Shown piece by piece: positions 1 to 10,240 of a stretch of 64,000 nucleotides of DNA. The DNA comes from Bryoerythrophyllum caledonicum (lineage: Eukaryota > Streptophyta > Bryopsida > Pottiales > Pottiaceae), in contig OZ020518.1 in NCBI GenBank assembly GCA_963971425.1, positions 11,104,190 through 11,168,189 of the forward strand, given 5' to 3'. The translations under genes and the position numbers were made by a program. Within the stretch, counting starts at the first letter, position 1, and every line of letters begins with the position of its first letter. Under the pieces are notes generated by a model, which saw only the letters and a program-made list of their open reading frames with translations, did no database searches and was not told where the DNA came from.

Positions 1-589
1 GCTTGTTGACATGTTTCACAAACTATGTCTACATAAGGTAACTTGGGTAAACCGTTCACAATGTTTTGATAAGACATGGTGTGTAATGTCTTGAAATTAA
101 TATGCCCTAGCCTTTGGTGCCAGAGAAGTACTTTGGATCGCATCCAATCACTTACTTGTACAAAACGGGCCTCATGGACTGGTGAGAGGTCTAATTGATA
201 TAAGCCTTTATGCATCCTAGTTCCATGACCAATGATGTCTTGTGTATGTTCATCTCTGATTAACACCTCCTTGCGGTAAAACTGAATATTGTACCCCTCA
301 TCCGCAATACGCCCAACTGATAATAAATTGCGACGAATACTAGGCACATAAAGAATGTTCTTAAATTGCTTGTATTTCCCACCAGGGAAATTAATGCTTA
401 CATCTCGTCTTCCTACAATTCTATGTGCCTCTCTACCGGCGGCTAACATAGAGGTGTTGCTGGTACATGCTTCAAAATCTTGCACTAGGTTTGAATTCCC
501 AGATACATGTGTGTGGCTCCTGAATCTAGCACCCATGCCGGTCCCTCTTGACCCATGGTGGTGTTTGCTTCAATCTCGTTGAGCTTACA
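1..589 (-). pseudogene. copia protease and GAG-pre-integrase region (frameshifted, partial)
   Basis: The minus-strand translation shows the retropepsin active site as VLDSGATH near 512-530, followed within a few codons by a frameshift. It continues into a GAG-pre-integrase domain with the signature LWHQRLGHIN and a following CETC (about 60-160). This Pro then pre-integrase order is that of Ty1/copia polyproteins. The frame is broken and the rest of pol lies outside the window, so this is a non-functional remnant. Confidence 0.82.
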
Positions 590-1856
590 TAGATATGTTT
601 CTAATACGCTTTCCGCACTCTCACTGCCACTTTGATATCAGTCGGAGTCAAGTTTTGAGTTGTTACCTATAGATATGTTGTTTGTTTGCGCTTTATGCCA
701 AGGTTGTTGATTTTTTAACTTCCCCTCCAATGTCTTTACTCGGTCGATAGCCTTCTTAATGCAGTCTCGGGCAAGATGTCCAGGCTCCCCGCAGTAGTGA
801 CACTCGTGGCCTTCTTCGTTGGAGTCGCGATTTTTGGCCACGGCCATAGGACCTGATTTGGCCACGGTCATGGGTTCTGCTTTGGCCATGGTCATAGGAC
901 CGACCCTCGTTAGGGTTTTTGTGGGAGGAGCTGTAACGTTGGCTTCTGTCTTCGCGTCGTTCGCCGTTGTCTCCTCGCAGTTGCCTGCTATCTCTATGCC
1001 ATTGGCTGTCTCCGCGCGATCTGTGAGCGCTTCCGCTCTGTTTGCTGCTGCCGCTCTGTCCGCCGCTGCGGCCTTGTGTTCGCATGCCACCGCCTGGTAC
1101 TCGCGCGCCGCGGCCTTCTTGTCGCGGTCCGTTGTTGCTTGTTTGACTCCCTTGATGTCGCGATTGTTTTTTGAAAACCAGTGCTAGTGCATCTTCTTCC
1201 TTGTCTGCGTCCATCCTCAGCTGCATCTCTTCATCAAGCAACCGTGACTCTATCTCCAGAAAAGATGGTAAGGTGTCTCTTCATGTTTGTGTCCTGCAGA
1301 ATAACTTGTATTCGGATGACAAAGAATTTAGTAGTAACAATGTGCATAGGTCTTCAGGGATTTCTACCTCCATACCCTTAAGCTGGTCCATGACGTCCTC
1401 GACCTCAGTGATGTATTGTTCCATGCTTGTGTTGTCTTCCTTCCGCAGTGATACCAATTTCTGCAGCAGCATAAGCCTCCGAGATCCAGACTTGGATTGA
1501 TAGCAGTCTTCGAGCGCCTTCCATAGGAGATGCGGATCTTCAAATCTGCTTACAACAGGTATCATGGAGTCCTTGACTGAGTCCGTAATCGCCTGCAAGG
1601 CGATCTTCCTCCCTTCTCTTTCTACTGCAGATGCATTTCTGGATCTAGGTTCGGTGCAGTAGGTCCACACATTGTTCCTCTTTAGCAAACGTTTTAACCT
1701 ATAAGACCATACCTGATAGTTCACTTGTCCATCTAACCTACTGGTCTCTGGAATCGTGATCTCTATGTCTCTCCTAGAAGTGGTGCGTGGTGGGGCGTTA
1801 GAGCCTAGCTCAGACAATATTTCACCAACCATGTTGCTCTCGTCGGAGTTTGCCAT
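590..1856 (-). pseudogene. copia Gag with CCHC zinc knuckle (frameshifted)
   Basis: The first frame (1856-1281, 191 codons) starts MANSDESNMVGE and has a copia capsid pattern: YQVWSYRLKRLL, LWKALEDCYQ, LLQKLVSLR and YITEVEDVMDQL. The frame ends early. The next section (TLPSFLEIESRLLDEEM) resumes in another frame after about 1285. A third frame (1090-638) carries the RNA-binding knuckle CHYCGEPGHLARDC, a perfect C-x2-C-x4-H-x4-C. The middle is low complexity, rich in R, G, S and Q or A and E depending on frame. At least two frameshifts make it a pseudogene. Confidence 0.85.
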
Positions 1857-1915
1857 GCTAGATGTGCACTACAGATCTAGATCTAATTACATACTAGGTG
1901 AGAGCCAGAACCTGC

Positions 1916-1927
1916 GCTCTGATACCA
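1916..1927 (-). other. primer-binding site, initiator tRNA-Met type
   Basis: The minus strand reads TGGTATCAGAGC directly after the LTR end. This is the classic plant copia primer-binding site complementary to the 3' end of initiator tRNA-Met. It fixes the orientation of the element and the inner edge of its 5' LTR. Confidence 0.9.
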
Positions 1928-2067
1928 TGATAGATTGTGCAATAGAGAACATAATGTGAGCAGGAAGGCGAAGCCCTGAAGTACACAATGTAAAATCTAG
2001 ATCTAAGTCTAACACAATGAATGTGTTTACTGTACGATGATAACCTTAGGATTCTATATAATCAACA
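1928..2067 (-). repeat. 5' LTR of the copia element (140 bp)
   Basis: On the minus strand this segment begins TGTTGATTATATA and ends ATCTATCA, with canonical TG...CA ends, immediately before the primer-binding site. The start is AT-rich with a TATATA stretch. At 140 bp it is short for a copia LTR. The partner LTR is beyond the left edge, so the boundary rests on the termini, the PBS and comparison with uninterrupted DNA near 21380-21400. Confidence 0.75.
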
Positions 2068-2250
2068 CTGATCTTCGAGCATTGTGATCCATTGCGGAGG
2101 AGTGCCGATCGATCGACCAGCGACAACTATGGCGTATATCCAAGGAGGTAAGTTAACGTGCCACACAGGCTGGAACCGGAGCGCTTCATTTTCTGTAAAC
2201 TCGATCAATGCCATGGATAACCAACTTATGGAGGTACCCAATGCCTATCG
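2068..2250. repeat. duplicated segment containing a possible exon end; inverted partner at 21232-21389
   Basis: This DNA is closely similar to the reverse complement of 21232-21389. It includes a short frame beginning ATGGCGTATATCC that runs into a consensus 5' splice donor (GGAG|GTAAGTTAAC, near 2147). The donor is preserved in both copies. It could be the end of a first exon of an unidentified gene associated with the PAL units. No protein domain can be recognised. Confidence 0.55.
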
Positions 2251-2990
2251 GCCTTGTTCAACTTTCAAGGCAAGGCCACCAATGAGAGTTCAATTGAGGT
2301 GGAGCATCCCAAAATTGTACACTTCATGACCCAATGCCGACAATGGCTGGAGTTTGAGTTATCGGTATTGGGTCACTTCATGCACCATGCCATGCGTACT
2401 ATTCTGATCGGAATTGGATGCCATTACCCTATTGTCTTTTCTTTCGAGTTCGATTTAGGTTGTTTTTTTTTTTTATCTCAATTCTAGTGCTGTAGTTGAG
2501 GGTCATCTTGTTCAACTTCATTTCATTTGTTGTGCCCGCTTCTAGATTGTTTTAGCATCTGTGTGCTTGAATATTTTTGTAAATTTTGTGGTCTCAATTT
2601 TGTATTGTTGCAATTAAGAATCGTGTGAGATGGTTTTCTTTAACTTGTTTTTAATTTCTGTTAATGCTGCTACAATAACTTCACATTTGAATGTTTAAAT
2701 TGAATCCTGCCTATTTAACTATTGATATTTCAATTCAGGCTTCTACTTTAGACTTTGCGTGAGGGTGATGTGTTTGAGAAATTCCTCTACTATTCTTTTC
2801 CTTGTTCTTTATGCACTTTCTCTTTATGCATTTTTTTATGTACTTTTCTTTTCAGCACTATTCTCTTATAAAGGTCCTGACAATTTTATTTGTTGTTGTA
2901 GAGACCTAGATTTAGGGTTGTTGGAGAGCATGTGGTACCTTGAAATCGGTTGGCTGCCAAGGATCTATCCTCTTGGATAATGGACAATAT
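2251..2990. repeat. PAL-unit block A (AT-rich, intron-like)
   Basis: Related copies occur at about 10270-10910 and 33280-33960 in the same orientation, and inverted at about 11740-12150. The block is T-rich on the plus strand and ends with TTGTTGTAG followed by AGACCTAGATTTAGGG, which resembles a polypyrimidine tract plus a 3' splice site. No long open frame is conserved. It may be an intron or UTR part of the unidentified transcription unit that accompanies PAL. Confidence 0.6.
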
Positions 2991-4453
2991 CTGAAGTTTG
3001 ATGCCTGTCCAGAAAAATTGAATTATGAGCTTTTTGCTCAACCCTCACTTCGAAAAGAAGAACTCTAGTTTCTAATGGAGACCAGAGTGAATAGTCTATT
3101 TATTCCACCACTAAGACCATATCCACCAGACATAGGTTTAATAAATCTCACTTCAAGTCCTTATTAGTGAATGGCCCAACTCGAGGAAACATCGTAGTAT
3201 ATTTCCTGAAGGACGTATAAATGATTCTCTATGTAAAACTGTTTGCAGTCGGCCGCCCACAAGGTATCCTCAACCTTAACATCAACTGCACACACAGCTC
3301 GGGCATGTAGACGAAAATCTTTGACAATAACACCAGTATCTCTACAAAACCTAAACACTTGGGACCGCCTCTACCGCAACACGGACACTGTTCCATGACA
3401 CCAAAAAAAACTAATGTGAACATGAACCTCAATTCCAATTCCAAATATTCATACCCATGAAAGGGTCATGAAAACATGCTAATTGAGACTAATTTTGAAA
3501 TAGCGGACATAATGCGGACGAAGGAGGACATGGCATGGAGATGTAGAGCATGTCATGGTTAGACATGGGAACAAGAAGGGCAGGTGTAGTATGGAGTGCA
3601 AGATTGGACTTGTGGTTTTGAGGTAGGCCGGATATAGACTCTCTAGCGGTGCAAGTCAGTGCTGCTACAAGGAAATAGGGCCAGGGCGAATCGACCCCCT
3701 CGCTGGGACTTACCAGAGGTGGTGCCCGTCTTAATTGTATGGGGCCATTTTTTTGGCCCTCTTATTTTGAAGGGTCGAGAGGCTTTTTTTGGATTTTATT
3801 TTGACAAATTTGGAGCCTACGGGCATTGCATATCTTGAAGAATCCTCCCTCGTTATAAATAGGGTCCCATCCAAAAACAAAATAGGGGCTAGGTTTGGCC
3901 CCACCACCTCGTGGCCCCCTTGGATAAGTCCCAGTGAGGGAGTCAATTCGCCCTGGCCTGAGAAATAGCAGGGCGAGCTTGCACATTGCTATACAACGTA
4001 GCGCGTCTACCACGCTAGGAATGTAGTCATATTTTGCACATATTCATCGAGGTAATCATTGTTGATGAGATACTGTGTGTATTTGGTGTGCTATGGCCCA
4101 ATTAGAAGCGGCCGAGCGTGCCGGCAGACCACGAAGAGGTCAAAACTAGGGTGCAGGATATAGAGTCGAACATGGCATGAAGGAAAAAGAGACTGGAGAA
4201 GGGACACAAGGCAAAAGACGAGTTTCTGTAAAAAAAATGGCATGTGTTGTCCCGTGGCCCAACACTAACACATCCAAAAATAGGCTTTGCCAATATGACA
4301 AGGTCAAGGTTTATCGCAAATTGTAAATGAGGTGGTAGTTGTGATATTTCCTTTGCAAATTAGGTTGAGTCTTGACATACCGTAAGAAGTGGTCACTTTT
4401 GGACATTGTCTGCCGAACAAATTATTTTTCGAGATCCTAGTGGTTTGAACATA
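2991..4453. repeat. PAL-unit block B, non-coding
   Basis: This block is repeated at about 10920-11690 (first half), 27221-27660 (second half) and 38570-39970, all in the same orientation. An inverted piece lies at about 26990-27219. Landmarks are AAATTGAATTATGAGC near 3015 and TTTGCACATATTC near 4032. Short frames in it are not conserved between copies. I see no gene. Confidence 0.65.
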
Positions 4454-4690
4454 ATGGGTATCACTTAGGCACTACATAGGTATCACATAGGTATTACACA
4501 ATTATCACCTTGACATATTAAAATGGGTATCACTTAGGCACTACATAGGTATCACATAGGTATTACACAATTATCACCTTGACATATTAACATGGGTATC
4601 ACTTAGGCACTACATAGGTATCATTTAGGCACTACATAGGTATCACATAGGTATTACACGGTTATCACCTTGACATAACATGGGTATCAC
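4454..4690. repeat. 69-bp tandem repeat (about 3.3 units)
   Basis: Units starting ATGGGTATCACTTAGGC begin at 4454, 4523 and 4592, giving a 69-bp period. Inside each unit GGTATCAC recurs as a sub-repeat. The corresponding places in the other PAL units (about 27660-27740, 39975-40045 and, inverted, 26905-26980) hold about one unit. The array therefore expanded in unit 1. Confidence 0.85.
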
Positions 4691-5189
4691 CTAGACAGAT
4701 CTCTTGAATTTTCCAAAAGTTTTGGATATTTCCCATTCTGAATTACCGTAGGTGAACCTCTAGTTTGGCCCCTCCATGCCGAATGATTAATTAAAGTGAG
4801 AAAAGGCCATTCAGCATCCAAAATCAATATAAATTGATTTTCCGCATAATTTCACATATTACTATATTTAGCACATTTGACGATCATGGGGCTAGAAACC
4901 AAGGCTTTGGAGTTTGGAAACAAAGCCTCCATGTTTGCACAACCTTGAAGGGAGACTTTTCCATGCTCCACTCCCCTTTGATGTCTTCCAATGTGACAAA
5001 ATCTATAAATATAGAGTTTCTCTAGTTTGGCAATTTCATTAAATATGTTCCCACTTAATTCGGCAAGCATTTTTCTAACTAAGAAACGCGGAACTAGTGG
5101 TTCACCTACGGTAATTTTGTAAGAAAGTGTCCACCGCTTAGGGTAATGGTTGTTTCTTCTCAGTTCTTCTTTTTGTGAGGATGATATGC
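4691..5189. repeat. PAL-unit block C, non-coding
   Basis: AT-rich DNA shared with 27740-28270 and 40050-40560 in the same orientation. The inverted PAL2 unit has lost most of it. The sequence TACGGTAGGTGAACCTCTAG near its start recurs inverted about 350 bp further on (near 5095-5115), so the segment between may be a small foldback element. No coding potential is seen. Confidence 0.5.
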
Positions 5190-5710
5190 ATGAGGTAGAT
5201 AGCTCCTCAGAGAGTCAAGGAATTAGAGTCTTCACAGAGACAGAGACATTGAGGACATTCAAGTCACTCATCACAGACAAACCAAAGCTCACAAACACAG
5301 CATCATAAACAAATCCAAATCCCTCTTCACTAACAAACACGGCTTCTTCACAGAGACATTCAAGTCCCTCGTCACAGAAGATATGGAGTTCACAGAGACG
5401 GAGACATCGAAGTTAAAATCACTCGTTACAAACAAACCGAAGAAACGAAGTTCACAAACACAGCGTCCTTCACAAATGAACAAAATTCCTTCAGAGAGAC
5501 ATTCAAGTCCCTCGTCACCGAGGATATGGAGTTCACAGAGACTGAAACATTGAAGTGGGACATTGAAATCACTCCTTGCGGACGAACCGAAGAAACGAAG
5601 CTCACAAACACAGCATCCAATTCCATCTTCACAGACGAACGACGTTTCTTCAGAGAGACAGTCAAGTCCCTCGTCACAGACAACCTCGAGAAATGGGGCA
5701 TGCACTCGAT
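5190..5710. repeat. imperfect minisatellite upstream of PAL1
   Basis: The region consists of degenerate repeats built on CAGAGACATTCAAGTCCCTC, CTCACAAACACAGCATC and related phrases, about 100 bp per higher-order unit. Related arrays lie upstream of PAL3 (28271-28790) and PAL4 (40585-41250). Only a remnant is left upstream of PAL2 (about 26590-26760). Lengths differ between copies, so copy number varies. Open frames on both strands follow from the repeat and are not conserved as proteins. Confidence 0.7.
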
Positions 5711-7037
5711 GCATGATCAAAATAACAAAGCGCTCGATGCATGAACAAAATAACAAAGCGACCCTCTGCTTGCTAAACATTGCCAATTATGCTGTAAGAG
5801 TGCCAAGCCCTCGTTTCATTCTTGGAGGGTCTATGAAGCTGAGTTGAAGTGGAGGCTTCGCACTAATTGAGGAAGGAAACGTCGAGGAAATTAGACTTAA
5901 TATGCGGCGTCCTCAGTAAACGACGACACAGTATGTCTTCATCGGTCAGAAACTCCATGAATAGGATACTGGGAAAGTTGTAGAACTGATCAGGCCTTGC
6001 TACCATTTTCCTTACTCCTTATTTGCATCACATCTCTTCTAGCTCGGCATCTAGAGTGACTCTAAAGGGCCAGTGACGGGCAAGTAATCTCCCAACTAGT
6101 ACCCATCCAGCTTTTCCGCCAACGCGGCCCGGTCGATGATTTCCTGGTGATACGACTTGCAGGTCAAGTAGAAGATGCATTGGATGACAATGGCCACCAG
6201 CGTGACAGCGGTAGTTTTACGAAATTCATGAAATTCACAAAGTTCACGAAAATCACGTTTTAGTGCCTAGGGTTTCCAGTGCACTCAACGTGCTGATACG
6301 TCACTCCAACTCTAGAATGAAGGAGCGGTTTTGGTGACGTGGCCAGACGACACCAGCAGACAAAACTTGACTTGCCATGGTTGACCACGAATGACAAACA
6401 CTAGAGGTAAAAACCGGGAGTTTGGTAATGAGTTGCAAAATATACAAAATGGAGTTTACTGTTGAAGGACCACCGAAACTACTTCCGATGTTCACTGGAA
6501 TTGTATACTCTTTCCATCAGGCTCCAAATCAAACTCACAATCAGACTCCCAGATCCTTACCAGCCTATTACCCTCACCCATCCCAGCCTCGCAGTACGTC
6601 CACCTAGCATGAGGGATACCAAAGCGATGCCGAACGCCAGGAAGACTTCACACTGCATGATCAGTGCATTACCCCAGAAAACTTCACGCACCATCGGTGT
6701 CTTGGAATATGATCCACGAAAACGGTGCGAAACTGTGGAGTCTCATCCTTTTCCAGAGATGGTGAGCCTGGTCAGGCGAATATTCTCTCAGCGAGCTCCG
6801 TGATTTGTCGTCGCGGCAGAGCGCGTCTATGAACAGCGCCGAGGAAAGGAAACCACAAATCATTCTTCACCCCAATACCATGAACAGTGAGAGAATCTGA
6901 AAGTCGAGCTCGGAAATGGTCACCCTGTATTTTCATCTGGGCTCCCATAATGAAGACCCGAAGACGACTCCAGGTCAATAACTTATCCAACAACGAACTG
7001 GTGGTTCAAGCCCTCAACTGTTTACTACAATTTTACT
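5711..7037. repeat. PAL1 distal upstream region, duplicated
   Basis: About 1.3 kb shared with the DNA upstream of PAL2 (25778-26590, inverted), PAL3 (28790-30082) and PAL4 (41250-42530). It contains no conserved open frame. Copy 1 differs from the others at many sites, for example an 8-bp insertion near 6956 within GAAGACCCGAAGACGAC. It may hold distal regulatory DNA of PAL. Confidence 0.65.
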
Positions 7038-7442
7038 TACGTCACCACGTTGACGGCCCCCTTTTTTCTGAACTTTTCCATTGGGAGGTCAAAACGTGTG
7101 CCCCGAGATTATGAAAGGAAACGCCGACGTCCTCATGCAAGCCCCATGTGACCCCACAGTCGCCATGGAATTCAAAGTCACGTCGTTTCTCTCCGTGTCC
7201 ATTCTCATGTAAATCCTTGGCTTCACACTCCAACTCCTCATCTTAGTGGAGGCGCTTCATTCTCATATATGTCCTTGGTCTCACATTCCAGCTCCTCATC
7301 GATCTCAGTCGAGGTGCTTCAATCGTTCGTTTCTGTAGAGATTTCTAAGATCAACTCTTTAGCCAGAAATAAATATTCAGCATCCTGGGACATCACAGGC
7401 TGAGAGGTTTCTAATCGGACAAAGTGCACCACACTGAGCTCT
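7038..7442 (+). promoter_or_regulatory. PAL1 proximal promoter and 5' leader (candidate)
   Basis: Two motifs keep their position in all four PAL copies. TACGTCA at 7038-7044 (a TGACG-type bZIP core), followed by TTGACGG, lies about 400 bp before the ATG. An AT-rich TATA-like stretch (AAATAAATATT, 7367-7377) lies about 70 bp before the ATG. The start codon context is CTCTATGGCT. Conservation between recent duplicates is weak evidence of function, so these are candidates only. Confidence 0.35.
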
Positions 7443-9575
7443 ATGGCTCCACAGATGAAGCTCGATGAGGCGGCTTTCTGCAATGGATCAGTCGGCGCGG
7501 ATCCCCTCAACTGGGCCAAGACAGCGGCTGCCATGGAAGGCAACCATTTGGACGAGATCAAGCGCATGGTGGCGACATACTTCGACTCCGACGAGGTCGC
7601 AATCGAGGGCGTGAACCTGACCGTGGGCCAAGTGACCGCCATAGCGCGCAGGCCGGAGGTCCAGGTCGTGCTGGACGCGGCCAATGCAAAGGCGAGGGTG
7701 GACGAGTCGTCCAACTGGGTGCTGAGCAAGATCATGAGCGGCGGGGACATCTACGGCGTCACCACGGGGTTCGGCGCCACCTCGCACCGCCGCACGCAGC
7801 AGGGCGTGGAGCTCCAGCGCGAGCTCATCCGCTTCCTGAACGCGGGCGTGCTCGTGAAGGGCCACGCGCTGCCGGCCGAGACCGCCCGCGCCGCAATGCT
7901 GGTGCGCACCAACACGCTGATGCAGGGCTACTCGGGCATCCGGTGGGAGATTCTCGCGGCCATGGAGAAGCTCCTGAACGCGCACGTCACGCCCAAGCTG
8001 CCGCTGCGCGGGACCGTGACGGCGTCCGGGGACTTGGTGCCCTTGTCGTACATCGCCGGGCTGCTCACCGCGCGCCCGAACTCCGTCGCCATCACGGAAG
8101 ACGGACGTGAGGTGTCCGCCCTGGAGGGCTTGCGCATCGCCGGCGTCGAGAAGCCGTTCGAGCTGCAGCCCAAGGAAGGGCTGGCGCTCGTGAACGGCAC
8201 CGCGGTGGGGTCTGCGCTGGCGTCCACCGTCTGCTTCGACGCGAATCTGCTCGCGCTTCTCGCCGAGGTTCTGTCCGCGCTCTTCTGCGAGGTGATGCAG
8301 GGGAAGCCGGAGTTCGCTGATCCGTTGACGCACAAGCTGAAGCACCACCCCGGGCAGATGGAGGCCGCGGCCGTGATGGAGTGGCTCTTGGATGGGAGCG
8401 ATTTCATGAAGGCCGCCGCCAAGGTGAACGAGACCGATCCTTTGAAGAAGCCGAAGCAGGACCGGTACGCGCTGCGCACGTCCCCGCAGTGGCTCGGGCC
8501 GCAGGTCGAAGTGGTGCGCGCTGCGACCCACGCCATCGAGCGCGAGATCAACTCCGTGAACGACAACCCCATCATCGACGCCGCGCGAGGCATTGCGCTC
8601 CACGGCGGCAACTTCCAAGGGACACCCATCGGGGTCTCCATGGACAACCTGCGCCTCGCGGTGGCGGCCATCGGCAAGCTCATGTTCGCGCAGTTCAGCG
8701 AGCTCGTGAACGACTACTACAACAACGGCTTGCCCTCCAACCTCTCCGGGGGCCCCAACCCCAGCCTCGACTACGGCATGAAGGGCGCCGAGATCGCGAT
8801 GGCGTCGTATCTCTCCGAGCTCAACTACCTCGCCAACCCGGTCACCACGCACGTCCAGAGCGCCGAGCAGCACAACCAGGACGTGAACTCCCTGGGGCTC
8901 GTGTCCGCGCGCAAAACCGAGGAGGCCGTGGAGATTCTCAAGCTCATGAGCTCGTCGTTCCTGGTGGCGCTCTGCCAGGCCATCGACCTCCGCCATGTGG
9001 AGGAAACCATGCAGGCGGCCGTGAAGCAGGTCGTCTCGCAAGCAGCCAAGAAGACGCTGTTCATGAGCAAGGACGGCACGCTCCTCCCGTCGCGCTTCTG
9101 CGAGAAGGACCTCCTGCTCGTCGTCGAGCGCCAGCCCGTCTTCTCCTACATCGACGACGCCGCCAGCGAATCCTACCCCTTGATGGAGAAGCTGCGCGCG
9201 GCGCTCATCTCCCACGCGCTCAAGCTAGCCAACAAGGACGCCTCCAGCTCTGTGTTCGCCCAGATCCCCGTCTTCGAAGCTGAGGTGCAGGAGCGGCTGC
9301 GCATCGTGGTGCCGATCGTCCGAGAAGCGTATGACAACAAGGGATTGTCTTCCGTCGCCAACAGGATCCACAGCTGCAGAACGTATCCATTGTATGAATT
9401 CGTGCGGGCCGAGCTCGGGACGCAGCTCCTGTCTGGGCTGCGGACCGTGTCGCCCGGAACCGAGATCCAGAAGGTGTTCGAGGCCATGTCCGAGGGCAAG
9501 CTCATCCGCCCTCTTCTCCGATGCGTGCAGGGATGGAACGGCGCCCCCGGACCTTTCCCAGCTCAACAACAGTGA
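7443..9575 (+). CDS. PAL: phenylalanine ammonia-lyase, copy 1
   Basis: This enzyme removes ammonia from L-phenylalanine to give trans-cinnamate, the entry step of phenylpropanoid metabolism; family members are cytosolic homotetramers. The frame is intact, intronless and 710 codons long, the usual PAL length. The Ala-Ser-Gly triad that forms the MIO cofactor is at 194-196 (TASGDL). Catalytic Tyr104 lies in [11 protein letters not shown]. Asn251, Tyr342, Arg345 and the NDNP motif at 373-376 are present. Phe131 in LIRFLNAG is the residue that favours Phe; grass bifunctional PTALs have His there. The loop after NAG is shorter than in flowering plants. Marked differences from the other copies are Glu32 (Gly elsewhere) and Ala142 (Ser elsewhere). 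The GC-rich gene stands out from AT-rich surroundings. Identification is very secure. Confidence 0.98.
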   Translation: MAPQMKLDEAAFCNGSVGADPLNWAKTAAAMEGNHLDEIKRMVATYFDSDEVAIEGVNLTVGQVTAIARRPEVQVVLDAANAKARVDESSNWVLSKIMSGGDIYGVTTGFGATSHRRTQQGVELQRELIRFLNAGVLVKGHALPAETARAAMLVRTNTLMQGYSGIRWEILAAMEKLLNAHVTPKLPLRGTVTASGDLVPLSYIAGLLTARPNSVAITEDGREVSALEGLRIAGVEKPFELQPKEGLALVNGTAVGSALASTVCFDANLLALLAEVLSALFCEVMQGKPEFADPLTHKLKHHPGQMEAAAVMEWLLDGSDFMKAAAKVNETDPLKKPKQDRYALRTSPQWLGPQVEVVRAATHAIEREINSVNDNPIIDAARGIALHGGNFQGTPIGVSMDNLRLAVAAIGKLMFAQFSELVNDYYNNGLPSNLSGGPNPSLDYGMKGAEIAMASYLSELNYLANPVTTHVQSAEQHNQDVNSLGLVSARKTEEAVEILKLMSSSFLVALCQAIDLRHVEETMQAAVKQVVSQAAKKTLFMSKDGTLLPSRFCEKDLLLVVERQPVFSYIDDAASESYPLMEKLRAALISHALKLANKDASSSVFAQIPVFEAEVQERLRIVVPIVREAYDNKGLSSVANRIHSCRTYPLYEFVRAELGTQLLSGLRTVSPGTEIQKVFEAMSEGKLIRPLLRCVQGWNGAPGPFPAQQQ

Positions 9576-10240
9576 GAATTTCACTCCCCCAATTTTGATT
9601 CCAGTACAAGTAGAAACTATTCTTTGAGGCAGGCAGTCCTGTAAATAATCCATCTCAGCTGATCTCACCTTAGCATGGTACATCTCGGAGATCAACTTCT
9701 GGTTGTGAGATGACGGATTCTTCCCGCATTGGGCGAGCTCATTCTGCAATATACTGTATATTATTCTTTGAACACGACGAAACTTGTTCACAGATTTGCT
9801 TCACAACAGCCTCTTGAGTACCATGTTGTTTGATGAAATGTGTCTAGATGCCCGTGATGTAAATGAAGGTGGATATTGAAGATACCCTAAATTGTAGATG
9901 ATGTGTGAATTATTGAGGGGGCTGATTTTTAATAATTAGAAGTGCGAAATGATGTCAAAACTCGTGGAGTCGTTGTCGAAGTTCTCAATAGCTACGCTGC
10001 CGTTGAAGTACCTCTCAGAGATTCTCAATTTTGGTAGGGAAAGCTTGATTGTCGCTCAGACACCTGGAAAAGATACAATTCACAGCGTGCGAGGACTAAG
10101 TTACAAGGTCTTAGGGTCTCAGGAAAGAACAGAGGCAGATTCGAGAGATCTATTCTGCACTCTGCTTGGATTTGTTTCGCTCTTTGAAACAACAGAGGTT
10201 AATTGCTAATTACCTATTCGGGAGGTTCTGAAGTTGAAAT
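9576..10240. repeat. PAL1 downstream region, duplicated
   Basis: The 3' flank is shared by all PAL units: 22931-23237 (inverted), 32623-32940 and 45069-45340. From about 9950 it joins a second shared segment (ATGTCAAAACTCGTGGAG to about 10240). Relatives of that segment lie inverted at 21560-21830 and direct at 45900-46160. The 86-codon frame at 9949-10209 is not conserved in the relatives, so I do not call it a gene. The 3' UTR of PAL1 should lie in the first 250-300 bp. Confidence 0.6.

Larger units (their letters stand above)
1..2067 (-). mobile_element. Ty1/copia retrotransposon, 5' part, degraded
   Basis: Reading leftward on the minus strand there is an LTR, a primer-binding site, a copia-type Gag with a CCHC zinc knuckle, an aspartic protease and a GAG-pre-integrase domain. 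The element runs off the left edge, so integrase, reverse transcriptase and the 3' LTR are not visible. The coding region is spread over several frames and holds frameshifts, so it is defective. The right boundary is supported by an uninterrupted relative of the flanking DNA on the opposite strand near 21380-21400. Confidence 0.88.

Noticed and set aside
5190-5847. Overlapping 90-165 codon frames on both strands upstream of PAL1
   Set aside because: They follow the phase of an imperfect minisatellite and change length between PAL units.
7488-9215. 575-codon frame antisense to PAL1 (and equivalents in PAL2-4)
   Set aside because: Product of the GC-rich codon usage of PAL; composition is His/Arg/Gly/Val-rich without any domain, and it exists only because the sense frame is conserved.
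8381-9283. 300-codon plus-strand frame overlapping PAL1 in another phase
   Set aside because: Arg/Pro/His-rich shadow of the PAL frame; no domain.
9949-10209. 86-codon frame after PAL1 (MSKLVESLSK...)
   Set aside because: The related segments near 21600-21830 and 45940-46130 do not keep the frame; more likely UTR or intron DNA.
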